A DNA stretch of 64,000 bases from Varanus komodoensis (taxonomy: Eukaryota; Chordata; Lepidosauria; Squamata; Varanidae): assembly GCF_004798865.1 (NCBI RefSeq), contig NW_025335854.1:6387288-6451287 (forward strand). Reading direction: 5' to 3'. Shown here piece after piece: positions 13,120 to 23,544 of this stretch (position 1 is its first letter; each line of letters starts with the position of its first letter). The translations under genes and the position numbers were made by a program. The notes under the pieces are model-generated. The model ran no database searches, was not told where the DNA came from, and saw nothing but the letters and a program-made list of their open reading frames with translations.

Positions 13120-13955
13120 TGTTTGTTTGTTCATTTATTTATTTATTTATTTGGCGTTTTTATATGCCATCCCAGTCGCATAAGCCTCGGGATGGCTTCC
13201 AACATTGAAAATATACAATCAATCAATCAATCGCACATATAAATATATAAAATACAAAAAGGGCGACTTATTTTATATTGTTACTTATTTTATTTTATAT
13301 TGTTACTTATTCTATATTGTTATTTTTTATATTGTTATTTTTTTGTATTTTAACTTTATGTTGTGAGCCGCCCTGAGGCTTCGGCGAATGGGGCGGCATA
13401 GAAATGTTTTAATTAATAAATAAATAAAATCTGGAATTCATCCTGGCTATAAAAGTAAAAACCAATAAATAACATTAATGATTATTAAAATATTGTTTGA
13501 ATAAAAAGGTCTTGGCCTGGCGCCGAAAAACAAAAAACGACAGTGCCAGGCGGACCTCTCTGGGGAGGGCGTTCCATAGGTGGGGCGCCACCGCAGAGAA
13601 GGCCCTCCTCTGGGTACTCACCCTCCTGATACCTTTTACAGGGGGTTCCCGGAGGAGGGATCAAGGGGCGGGAGGGCAAATATGGATGCAGGCGTTCCTT
13701 TAGGTATCCTGGTCCCAAGCTGTTAAGGACTTTATAGGTGATAACCAGCACCTTGAATTGAGCCTGGACTTCGATGGGAAGCCAGTGAAGCTGGCAGAGG
13801 ACTGGGGTTATATGAGAATAATGCCCAGTCCCCGTCAGCAACCTGGCTGCTCTAATTTGCACCATCTGAAGTATCCGGACTGTCTTCAAGGGCAGCCCCA
13901 CGTAGAGCGTGTTACAGAAGTCTAATCAGGAAGTTGCCAACCCCGGTATAAAGTG
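13120..13955 (-). mobile_element. L2 LINE 3' part with reverse transcriptase C-terminus
   Basis: On the minus strand, 13,901-13,485 encodes the L2 reverse transcriptase end, with GLPLKTVRILQMVQIRAARL, then LLTGTGHYSHITPVL and LHWLPIEVQAQFKVL, followed by LNSLGPGYLKERLHPYLPSR. Its 3' untranslated part ends in a (AAAT)n tail near 13,125. The 3' untranslated part is interrupted by an element in the opposite orientation (about 13,270-13,430). It is a truncated, dead copy. Confidence 0.85.
13270..13430 (+). mobile_element. L2-type 3' tail inserted into the L2 copy
   Basis: Plus-orientation sequence with TTATTTTATATTG repeats, the hairpin block GTGAGCCGCCCTGAGG..GGGGCGGC and an (AATA)n tail lies within the 3' part of a minus-strand L2. 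It must be the younger of the two. The same tail occurs at 15.6 and 48.6 kb. Confidence 0.7.
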
Positions 13956-14929
13956 TTCCATCCCTTGAGAACATAACCCTCGCTGGCTTTGCCCAGACCA
14001 AGTCTTAATTTCTGTTTTCAGCAGGGGCCAGCCAGCCAAGAAAGTCAAAGGCAAGGCACAGAGAACACGGCTTTCCCTGGATATCATCCACAGCCATATC
14101 CAGTGTTTGGAAGGATACAGCTTCTCAGCTGTCATGGGATGGCTTATAGCCACTGAGAGATCTAGTCTTTCTCCATTCATCCAATCCTGTATAAAGAGTC
14201 ATTCAAGCTGATAAGCATCCACACATCTTGTGGCAGTGAATTCCATCAGATAATTATAGACTTCTATTCATCAGTGCTTAGTCTATTACCAATTATCCTC
14301 ACGGGGTGGCCTTGAATTCTAGCATTATGAGGGTATAGGGGAGTCCTAAAGTGGTCAATTCCTCTTGTGAATTAAGGCAAGGACAGTCTTTTTCTCCATT
14401 TGACAGAGAAATACATTTACTTATCCTGCCTCAGAACAAGACACTAAATAATGATCTAAGCACTCTTAGATTTTTATTTTTATTTTGCAATCAAGCCCAT
14501 GTCAGGCTGAACGCCACCTTGTTGCTTGGAGAATTTAGTTCCTTCTGGGATTTTTCTTTCTCCAAAGAGCAGCATCCTACTCACTTGCATTTTCACTGGG
14601 AAGTGGGAAATGTAACTTGCAAATCCCGTATCATCAAAGTCACTCTGCCATGTGCATACATAACACAGACCTTGAGGAAACGCATATCCATATGTATTGG
14701 GCGGCTCCATTAGAATATATGAGCAATATGCCAAACTCCCTGGCGTTTTCCTGAGTTCACACTGCTGCCTCCTTGCTTCTCCCTGTTCTGATGACAGTCC
14801 TTTAGGCCCTGGGTTTGCTAATAGGAGGAATAATAGAAAACTTCTTTCTTAAAAAATTTTGGCCCATAACCTGAAATGGCTAAACCTCACTGAATACCCT
14901 CGTTGGTGCAAGTCGGTTAACATAGCGGC

Positions 14930-15180
14930 TGCCTCTCAACGCTCCATTTTTTAAGGCTGGATTTTTAATATGAAGTGGGATATAATTGCTTTATTAAAGA
15001 AAAATAGAAAATCCATTTCTGTGACATCCTCAGCTGCACAGAATTGCTTTTGTAGCCCTGTTGTCTGGGTCAGATAGAAAAGGCACGGCTAATTAAATCC
15101 TATTTTTGAAAGCTTGTTTTAGGACAATTGCGAATGTTGGCAATTGCGCGTTGCTAGTTTTCAAAGCACGGGGCTCTCTT
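14930..15180. promoter_or_regulatory. Candidate conserved non-coding segment
   Basis: This repeat-free segment contains ATAATTGCTTTATTAAAG, GGCTAATTAAATCC and paired CAATTGCG words. It lies next to the RE1-like site at 15,268. Enhancer function is only suggested by its composition and lack of repeats. Confidence 0.25.
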
Positions 15181-15267
15181 TTAAGCATCCATTTATGCCA
15201 GTGGTTTTAAACTGCTGTGAAGTACTTGGAACGGTCACGACGAGGTGAGAAAAGAAACCTACACAAA

Positions 15268-15288
15268 GGCAGTCCCACGGACAGCGCC
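15268..15288 (+). promoter_or_regulatory. Second RE1/NRSE-like site with a perfect right half
   Basis: The right part reads ACGGACAGCGCC, identical to the canonical RE1 over 12 bases. The left half (GGCAGTCCC) matches only 5 of 9 positions, so the site may be weak or half-site driven. It lies 7.4 kb from the first RE1-like site, in the same orientation and the same intron. Confidence 0.4.
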
Positions 15289-15584
15289 GGGGGCCAAAGC
15301 AAGCCTGGTTGGGCACTCGCAAGGAGCCTGCATCCCAGCAGGACTGGCGGACAGGACGCCTCCTCCTCCCTGACTGCCAGGCACCAAAGTGCGGGGGGCC
15401 ACAAGACAGTGCGCAGGGGTACAAGGACCATGCAGCGAGGACCTTGAGGAGGCAGCCTGACCGAGCATCATTTGCTCAAATGCCCCCCAAAACCCGGAGC
15501 CGGCCCTGAATGTGGGTCTCACGCTTTGCACCTGGCCGCATGCATCTGCCTGTTTCTGTCTCTACTGGAATTGAGCGGCTACTC

Positions 15585-15665
15585 TATGTTGTAAGCCGCC
15601 CCGAGGCTTCGGCGAATGGGGCGGCATAAAAATGTTTTAATAAATAAATAAATAATAAATAAATT
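15585..15665 (+). repeat. L2-type 3' tail fragment
   Basis: It has the GTAAGCCGCCCCGAGGCTTC block, then GGCGAATGGGGCGGCATAAA and an (AATA)n tail. It is a short, strongly 5'-truncated insertion. Confidence 0.8.
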
Positions 15666-15832
15666 GCTTTGGCTTTGTCTAAAAAACCGGACATGGATAA
15701 CTAGCAGCTCAGAAAGACCTTTCTGCCCGTTTTTCACTGGAAAAGGTGTTCTGTTTTCCAATTCTTCATTAAATAAAAATCAAACCATGTGATTCCCCCT
15801 CCTTTGCCTTATCAGGGTTTTTTTAAACTTTG

Positions 15833-15875
15833 GTTGCCATGACAATTGGATGCAACTTGGCATTGCCATGGCAAC
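15833..15875 (+). promoter_or_regulatory. Pair of RFX X-box-like motifs
   Basis: Two motifs lie within 43 bases: GTTGCCATGACAAT (15,833-15,846) and ATTGCCATGGCAAC (15,862-15,875). The second is nearly the full palindromic X-box GTTNCCATGGNAAC bound by RFX factors. The first has a perfect left arm and a one-base-altered right arm. Surrounding sequence is not an obvious repeat. Confidence 0.5.
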
Positions 15876-17674
15876 CGCTGCCTCTGTTTCAATTCACCAT
15901 CTGACAGGGCTCCTCTCCCTCCCTTTCTCCCTCGTTCTCCAGAGCTGTCAAAAAGATGGACCCACCATCAAACCTACTCTCAAAGAAAGCTTCAAATCTA
16001 ATGAATGAAAGGCAAAAGTAACAGCACTGTGTGAGAATGACAGAAACACTGCAATATGCTAGAGACAAATGGTCCGAGATAGTTTTTTTGTTTTGTTTTG
16101 CTTTGTTTTACCAGCATGAATCTTAAAAATCACATCGCAAGTTGCATACCAATGCCAATTAAGGATTGTTATTGTATTCATGTGCTGCAGAAAGATGCTG
16201 TGCATTGACACATTCTGTAAAAACTTAGGACTTAACCACCAGGAAGTTCCCTGGCACATGCCCCGAATGGGCAGTGCACCAGAGAGCAGGCGTGACACGG
16301 GAAATTCAAGGGTACTATATTTCTTCCATAATCAAATGGATGGTCCAGCTTGAAGGCTACAGGGAGACCTCTGATGAGTCAGGAGCTCTCATCTAACCTC
16401 CTTGCCTGAGGAAAAAGGAGAAAGGATTTGTATACACACACACGAACACACTTCTTGGTGGGAACGCGAGGTATACATGGCATGAAACACTAGTGATGTT
16501 GGTTCTAGCAAGAGATGATCACAGAGGAACTGTTCAGAAAGTATTATGAGGAAGAGAAACTTCTGTGGGGAATTGGCAGCCTTTGGAGAGGTAATGGAAC
16601 AAAACTGGTCCAAATTATGTTGTTGAACAGCAAGCCAGCTTCTCCTTCCAAGCCTGGCTGGAATCTTCTCAGGGCCAAGTCAGTCTTCACACATGAATCT
16701 CCTCCTTTTCACAGGCCTTGTCCTACTCTAATGCATGGCAGTACCCACATGGTGCCACAATAAATCTGACTGGTCCATGGGATGCTCCAGAAGATGAGCT
16801 GATGCCTTGCTGCACCACCTGAGACTCCATGGGGTAGTGGCAAATTTTCAGGCACAGCTCTTCATCCTAACAGAGTTGTCATCGTGCTTCCAAGGAAAAC
16901 CCAAAAACACAGGCAGCTGCCTTGTTCCATATGAACTGATCAAGTCTAGCACTTTCCATCTCCACCAAAATCAGTTTTTTATACAGTTATTGGCCATCAT
17001 TTCCCATTTAACACCAACCCACCACTCCCCAAATACTTTGCATTGCAACCGGGATAGCTCACAGCAATATATTGTTGCTGAGAAAAGTCATTTTCTGACT
17101 CAGCTAGTGTAAGCTGAGGAGGAACAGGAGGTCTGAAGGTGGAGGGGGGGGGGCTGCATCTTGAAAGCCAAAAAGCATGGGCCAGCTTCCCCCCAGCCAT
17201 GGCTCCCACTACACCACCGCCGATCCTCCCCTGCATCAGCGACCCACTTGGCTACATCACACCCGGTTAAGAGTCTTGAATGGGCAATGCACTTCCACAA
17301 TCATTTCTCTAAGCAACACTTCTGCATCCAAACTAGTGATTAACTGCTGTCGGAGGAGGCACCAAGGCTCCAATCATACACGGGTTTAGACAGCAAAAAG
17401 TCCTACGACACCCAGGCTGGCAGGGGAATGCTGGGAATGGTAGGAATTTTCCTGCTTGCGCATGCATGCAATGGGAAGGGTAAATTTCTAATCAAGCATG
17501 ATGGAGACGCTTCCTCCCAGGTCCCACAAGCAGCCCTTCTGGACGTTCCATACATGAGGCTGGGTTCATTGCACAATGACCAGCCATTGCCTTGAATGGG
17601 AGACCTGTGCAGCAGAGGTGTGACAGAGCCAGTAGATAATGCCCAGGCACACCACAGGGCATCGAGACGGAGGA

Positions 17675-17686
17675 CCAGCAGGTGGC
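17675..17686 (+). promoter_or_regulatory. Weaker CTCF-like core
   Basis: CCAGCAGGTGGC matches the 12-base core of the CTCF motif, but the following two bases (TT) do not fit. It lies in intron 1 of CACNA1E. Confidence 0.25.
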
Positions 17687-17856
17687 TTCCGTAGCAACCT
17701 ACGGGCATTCTCTGCTGTGCCTATGGGGGGGAATGGATCATGCCCTTCCTTTTTCCCCCAGAGAACATGGAGGTTGTCAGGATCTGAATCATATGACGCT
17801 GGGATCCATACAGCTGAATCAGCATTTTTCTGCCTCCAGCGGCCCTCATGGACCAG

Positions 17857-18025
17857 GTTCAGACAACACGACAAACCATGGTGGCATTTCACCGTGGCTG
17901 ATGTTTTCCTAACCCTGTAGTGGGTAAGTCACCATGGTCAGTTTGGTCTTTAGGAACCATGATAAGAAACAGCCATTTGCTCTATGGTTGCTCCATGCCA
18001 CCATGGTTTGCCATGTTGTCCGAAC
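17857..18025. mobile_element. Palindromic MITE (hAT-like candidate), 169 bp
   Basis: The left end GTTCAGACAACACGACAAAC followed by CATGGTGGCAT is mirrored by the right end ATGCCACCATGGTTTGCC followed by ATGTTGTCCGAAC. This gives imperfect terminal inverted repeats of about 30 bases. There is no coding capacity, and no clear target duplication could be fixed. The hAT assignment is a guess from general form. Confidence 0.7.
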
Positions 18026-19734
18026 TCGGAGAGTTCTTTCTCGGTCCTGGTAGGCAACTGCCCCAGCTGGGGAGATCATTCTTCTGACATGGTTCCTGGG
18101 GACCGAGGGACGCCAAGGACATGCCACGCCCTTTGGTGCATGCAGAGCTGGGGTGGAGCCATAACGGAGGCAGGTCAGTGTCTGTGGAATGGCCATGCCT
18201 TCTCTTCACACACAGCAAGACCCTCCTTCCCATACCTGGCTGAAGGGGTACGACAGCAGAACAAGATTCTAGATTGGACACCTGCAGCAACACCTTCTAA
18301 ATTGCCACCTACAGCAACGACTCTTGCACCTCTCTCCTCTTTAAATATATTTCCCAGAGTCCCCTGGAAAGAGTGGCCACTTCAGCAGCCTCTCTAGCCA
18401 TCCAGCCCCTATCATTCTTCTGTGTCTAGTAACAGATATGCAGACCAATGAGGAAGAAGCAGGTGCTATAAGGAGGGAGCGATGCAGCTTGGGACTGAAT
18501 TTCAGGCACAGTGGCTGATGGGATACATGCCAACAATGGGAGGACTGAGCTGGGAGGATGGAAACCACAACAACATAGAAACCATTTGATCTTCTGTCTG
18601 GTCGCTCATGGTAAAAAAAATTGCAAATCGTAGTGACCACACAGGGTCGCTTGCCATGTTGCATGAACTGGGTCATTGTTATTTTGTTGGGTTCACTTAC
18701 ATAATCTCTCCAGAGGAACTCTGAAGGATTTGGCCTATCAGTGCATACCGCATAATCTTGGCAAGAGTCAACCTTGTCAATACATAATTCGCTCAAGTAT
18801 CCGGAGTTCTCCGTGTGGCCTTTATCAGGCCAGAACATTTGTTTTTGGTCTCCTGTTGCGGTCAAATATGATTAATAGAAGCTGAATCGAGCAGATATTG
18901 ATGGGTTGTCCTTCCCTTCTTGCAGCCTAACCAAATTGTAACTTTCCAAGTCACCATGAGAATGAAATCAAAGTGGAAAGGCTGCTGCTGAGCTGATAAG
19001 GAACAACAACGGAGAAAACAGAAGGGTGAAGGTCTCTGGGCTTGGATCCGATTAATACTCCGCGACAATGTATTACTTTTTTTAAAAACTAAGATGCTTT
19101 CATAGCAATAGAAGAAATTAATGTAACTTGTTCCACAAGAGCAGCAAAAAGAGCAACCGACCTGTATGTTGCTAAATCTGGCTTTCGGACTCAAAATGCC
19201 CAGGGATCGGTTTGCTCCCCAGGAAACAAACAAAAGCAAAAAACAACAACCCCACACCATTGTCTCGTATTTCCAACCCGTGTATCACCCTCTATTTACA
19301 CTGGGAAGCAAAACAGCCTAGGCTGCCGGTATAATTACACATTTACCCAGCAGAGATGCAGAACTGAATCACCACCTTCTAGTTATTTTTATCCTGATTA
19401 CCTAGTCAACTGGATTTAGATGAAGCAACCCAACCCTTTCTCCACCACTGTGGTCCCCAGTTGATTTCCTTCTAGGTCATCCACATAAGGACTTGTTTGT
19501 GCTATTGGCAGAAGGAAGTGGCAAAGCTTTTGCTAGATTACCCAACCCGAGGCTGCAAATGGCAGGTCAGTGCGCCACACCACCACCACCACCCCCATCC
19601 CTGCCCGTAAAAAGCTTCTGACAAGGCAGCAAATGAGCCTGTCATGACGAAGGGCCTGCCCTCGTCTTCTCCCTGACATGTATTCCTAGCTAATAACATG
19701 TTGGGCCATTCGTGCCAGAAAATAGCTCACCAAA

Positions 19735-19815
19735 ATGTATTTTGTAAGCCCTCCAAAGACTGTGGTATTGGACGGCCTATAAAAACTTTAAATGAATGAA
19801 TAAATAAAATGTTTT
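19735..19815 (+). repeat. Old LINE 3' tail
   Basis: TTTTGTAAGCCCTCCAAAGA, then GGCCTATAAAAACTTTAAAT and an (AATA)n tail, resemble a diverged L2-type 3' end. Confidence 0.5.
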
Positions 19816-20557
19816 ATGATCTGTACATAGTTCGCCAAAAACTTTGCCATTCGCTTTTGCTGATTGCAGAAAGTCGCCTTCGTAAAATGAGTACCATTTA
19901 AAATAGCAGACGCCTTCCAGACTGAAGCTCCGTCTGGGATCAGAATTCCACTTCTACATATAAGTTTGATTTGAGCAATTGGGATGAGGCGGAGGTTCAA
20001 ATTTCTTGCATGCCTCAAGCGGCACACGATTTGTTGAGAGGTGGTTCAAAGATAGTAAAACTGATTGTCCCAATGTACAATTACAAAAGAGAAAATAAGT
20101 AGGCATCGCTACGTTATCCGATAATAGTATGCAATTATAGTGCCCCTTCATTAGAAGAACATTGGTAAAGTTAGCGCTGTCCTAAGGCGTTCCATTTCCT
20201 GCTTTGGCGGGGTGACGTGATGGATGAGCAGGGTGCACCGCGCACGCCAGCAAGAGAAGACCCCTTGATGGCAGGGTGTTGGAAGGGCCCTGCTCTTTTG
20301 TTCACTTGCAGGGGGATGAGTCGGGAAGGCCGTTTGACTGCCGTGGCCCCGGGCAGCAAACGATGCCAAGGGCTTGGCCACCCCCTGTGATGTGCCATGA
20401 CATAATGCGAGAGCACGATTCTAGATCCAGTGCAACCCCCCATGATGGCAGATCTTGCCCCCTCTTTAAATCTCTCCCCACTCCAACCCCAGAGCAAGTG
20501 AGCCATCCTGGGCAGTCATCAGATTTGGCTACTTCACGTTACTGGCTGGACTGAGAG

Positions 20558-20805
20558 CCAGTGTGGTGTTGTGGTTAAGAGCACAGGACTGGGACTCAGG
20601 CGACCGGGTTCGAGTCCCCACTCAGCCATGGGGCCCACTGGGTCACAGACTCTCAGCCCAACCTACCTCACAGGGTTGTTGCTGTTGTGACCATCAGATT
20701 GAGAAGAGGAGGAGGAGAACGATGCATGCTGCCTGGAGTTCCTTGTAAGGAAGAAGGTGGGATATAAATATAATAAACAAACAAACAAATAAAATACCTA
20801 GTCAG
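20558..20805 (+). repeat. Sauria SINE, full length
   Basis: The tRNA-derived head runs from GAGCCAGTGTGGTGTTGTGG to CCGGGTTCGAGTCCCCACTC. The body has CAACCTACCTCACAGGGTTG, and the tail GGGATATAAATATAATAAAC continues as an (ACAA)n run. Its A and B boxes look intact. Confidence 0.9.
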
Positions 20806-21734
20806 CTGGCGTCAAGGACCAATCACAGCCCAACAAGCTCTATAAAGCCCCAGCCTCAGACTTTCTGCTAAGCTTGGACAATTCCCCTCTTGCTTAGTCA
20901 AGCTGCTGGGCCCACCCTGCAGACTTCCGGACCCTCGAGCCCTCCCTGCCCTTTCTTTGCTAGCTTTGCCCCTGATCTGCCCTGGGCCAAGAGCACCCGG
21001 CTTCTAGTTCCTTGCATGGCCAGCCAGTACCACCAGCAGACCCGGTCACCTGTTCCCTTTCCTTGCCCACTCCCTCTGGACTCCCTCAGTCTGCGACTGA
21101 CCAATAAGCAATAGAGCAACTGCAGAATTGGTCAGAAGCTGCCAACTAATAAAAGCCAGGGGATTCTTGAAGGTTTCCTGGTTCATGAGCTCCCTGTAAA
21201 AGAGGGGGTGGATACCTGCCCCATGAATGTACATGACGAGGCAGAAATTAGAGCTCCGTCCCTTTTAATTGAGACACGGTGTGACATTTGAGCAGAGAAT
21301 GAAGGGTTCTGTGGACAAGAGGCGTAAGGCGGCCAGACTCTCCTAGTTCATTAGGGATTCTTAGGGGGTGCCTGACAAACCACTTCCTCTCACTGCTTAA
21401 TTCTAAGTTTTGAAATATCAGCAGAGACGTTTTAATGCTTCAGCTGGTTTGTGGAAATGACGCTTTCCGCAGGGGTCATCTTCGGTCAGGTAAAGCAGAC
21501 GGAGTGTTGGAACCCGACCAAATAAATCCTTGCTGACCATAAAGCTTACTGGATGATTTGCACCCAGAGACCACGGAGATGTATCAACATCACTCATCTT
21601 GGCTCCTCTCAGACTAATGTCAGCACCAGCCCACCAGCAGCTGGGAGGAAAAGCAGACCATCCGGGGCCAAGAGGAAAGGAATACAGGAATCCTCTAAGG
21701 TGCATGGGGCTTCTTACGTCCCATATCTGCATCC

Positions 21735-21862
21735 CACCCTTTTTCCTTTCAAGAAACTCAAGGCAACTTGCATCCTCCTCCTCCTCGCAATCTTACCCTC
21801 ACGACAACAATCCTGTGAGGCAGACTGGGCTAAGAGTCAGTTCTCTATCTTTATTGGGCGGA
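21735..21862 (-). repeat. Sauria SINE 3' fragment
   Basis: The reverse-oriented body contains ACAATCCTGTGAGGCAGACT with the preceding CAAGGCAACTTGCATCC. The tRNA-like head is missing. Confidence 0.65.
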
Positions 21863-22984
21863 TGGCTTAGAGCCACCATCACATGTTCAGCACTGCAGTG
21901 TGGCAGACTCTTCTCGCTGTTGCATTTTTAGCTTTCCAGTCTTCCCATGTCCTGAGCTGCAGTTCCACCAGTTGAGCTCAAGTAGTTTGACCTGGAGAAC
22001 CGCAACCGCATGTCTTCAGTCCGGGTGTGACAGCCCATAATCTCAGCCTGCCCCCAAGCCACAGGGTGAAGTGTTTATCACTCGACATCTCATGTTCTGC
22101 ACGTGTGTGCAAGCATCTCCAGCTCTGGCTCTTGGTTAGCAGGGATGGGAAAGTCTTGCAGGAGAAGAGCTAGGGGACAGTGGAAGTAGGTCGGAGCACA
22201 ATAGAAGACACTGGCCATGTGTGTCTGCTGCAGAGGTTGTCCAACCGTGAGGCCAGATGTGTAGGGGAGTGGATTTTGGGTGCCACTGAGAGTGGCAACC
22301 AAGCACAGCTCATCCACGGGGCGCCACCCATGAGAAATCTCTGCTGGATCTCTCAGAGGTACCATATGCCAGAAGACATTTATTAAGAGGCATCATTTGG
22401 ATCTCCTGCCTTGTGCAACTTAATGTCTTGAGCTGACCATGGTACACAGCTTCTGGCGTGGTGTTATTGGGAAGAATTAGAATAATAGCTTTCAGTACTT
22501 ACCAGAAGGTAAAGAAAATGGATTGCTATTAATAAAACGGAGAAGTAACAAATCCCTCCAATAATGTACAAACTGAAGATGACTAATACCTTGGCAATTC
22601 TTGGCAATGAAACACATTAAGCTAATAAATGGTAGACACCCAAAAAGAGCTGCATGGATGATTCTTTTTGGCAAGAGAATGCCTTCTGCATATGTCTGCT
22701 GAGACACTTCATGGAGCCAGGACACAGAGACAAGCAGCCTTTTGGAAGGAAAAGTGGATCCTTGATTTCACCTACATCCCGGGGAGCAGCTTTGGCTATA
22801 TTGCACCATCTTAGAAATGACTCCTGTTCATGATGACTTCTTTATCCTCAGAAGAGCCCACTCCCGCTGGCAGGACATTCTGGGGGTACAATCATGGTGC
22901 AGGAAAGAAATTCCAGCCACTGGGGCTACTTTTCTTTTTTTGAAGTTTCACTTGGACCATGAAACTTCATTTCCACACACAGAC

Positions 22985-23140
22985 ACGCACTAAGAAAATA
23001 AGCAGAGTCTGGCTGGATGAGGCCAAGGGTCCAATGACTCAAGGTTGGTGTTCCACCAGTTCCCCACCAGGAGGCTCACAGTCTGCACCCAAAGGCAAAA
23101 TCTTTCCTATTGTTTTCCCTCTCCCTTGACCTCCCACCAT
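22985..23140 (-). repeat. CR1 LINE 3' fragment
   Basis: Reverse of the CR1 3' end, with TGGCTGGATGAGGCCAAGGG and ACCAGGAGGCTCACAGTCTG recognisable. Diverged. Confidence 0.6.
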
Positions 23141-23220
23141 TGGGAAATCTGTGGGGCACTGCCTCTCAACACATTTCATTTAACTATCCTGGCTAAAGAC
23201 ACTGATAATTTTGTTTCCAG

Positions 23221-23544
23221 GGCATTCGAGTGTTAAACTGTCAGATTAATCAGGAAGACTGTCCAGGAATGCTTGGAACAAGACTTGTTTCTTTCGTGAA
23301 GTTTACTTTGATGGTGACAGACATTCTGGACCTGCGTGTGATGATCTTCAATAGGAACCTTCAAGGCTATGATTCAGAGAAGCGCAAAGGATCTGAGAAC
23401 AATGACATGTATAAGGATGCATTCATTAAGCCACCAGTTTTAACCGTTAAGTTCACTGGCTTCTTTGCAACAGACGTGAATGCACAAGACCCGGCAATAC
23501 AACAAGGGACTCATTATTTTCAGCTGACCGTTGTGGCCTGCTAA
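23221..23544 (+). CDS. Unassigned exon-like ORF inside CACNA1E intron 1, opposite strand
   Basis: A 107-codon frame follows directly after a good acceptor (TTTTGTTTCCAG, AG at 23,219-23,220) and ends at TAA. In-frame stops lie just upstream, so it could only be translated from an internal start or as a spliced terminal exon. The protein looks ordinary: GIRVLNCQINQEDCPG at the start, a hydrophobic-mixed middle, and FFATDVNAQDPAIQQGTHYF near the end. I do not recognise it. No partner exon or clear poly(A) signal was found. It could be an exon of a nested gene, an old retrocopy fragment or a chance frame. Confidence 0.25.
   Translation, partial: GIRVLNCQINQEDCPGMLGTRLVSFVKFTLMVTDILDLRVMIFNRNLQGYDSEKRKGSENNDMYKDAFIKPPVLTVKFTGFFATDVNAQDPAIQQGTHYFQLTVVAC

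Noticed and set aside
18341-18865. 174-codon minus-strand frame
   Set aside because: No recognised domain, no splice signals and no repeat-encoded protein match; probably a chance frame.
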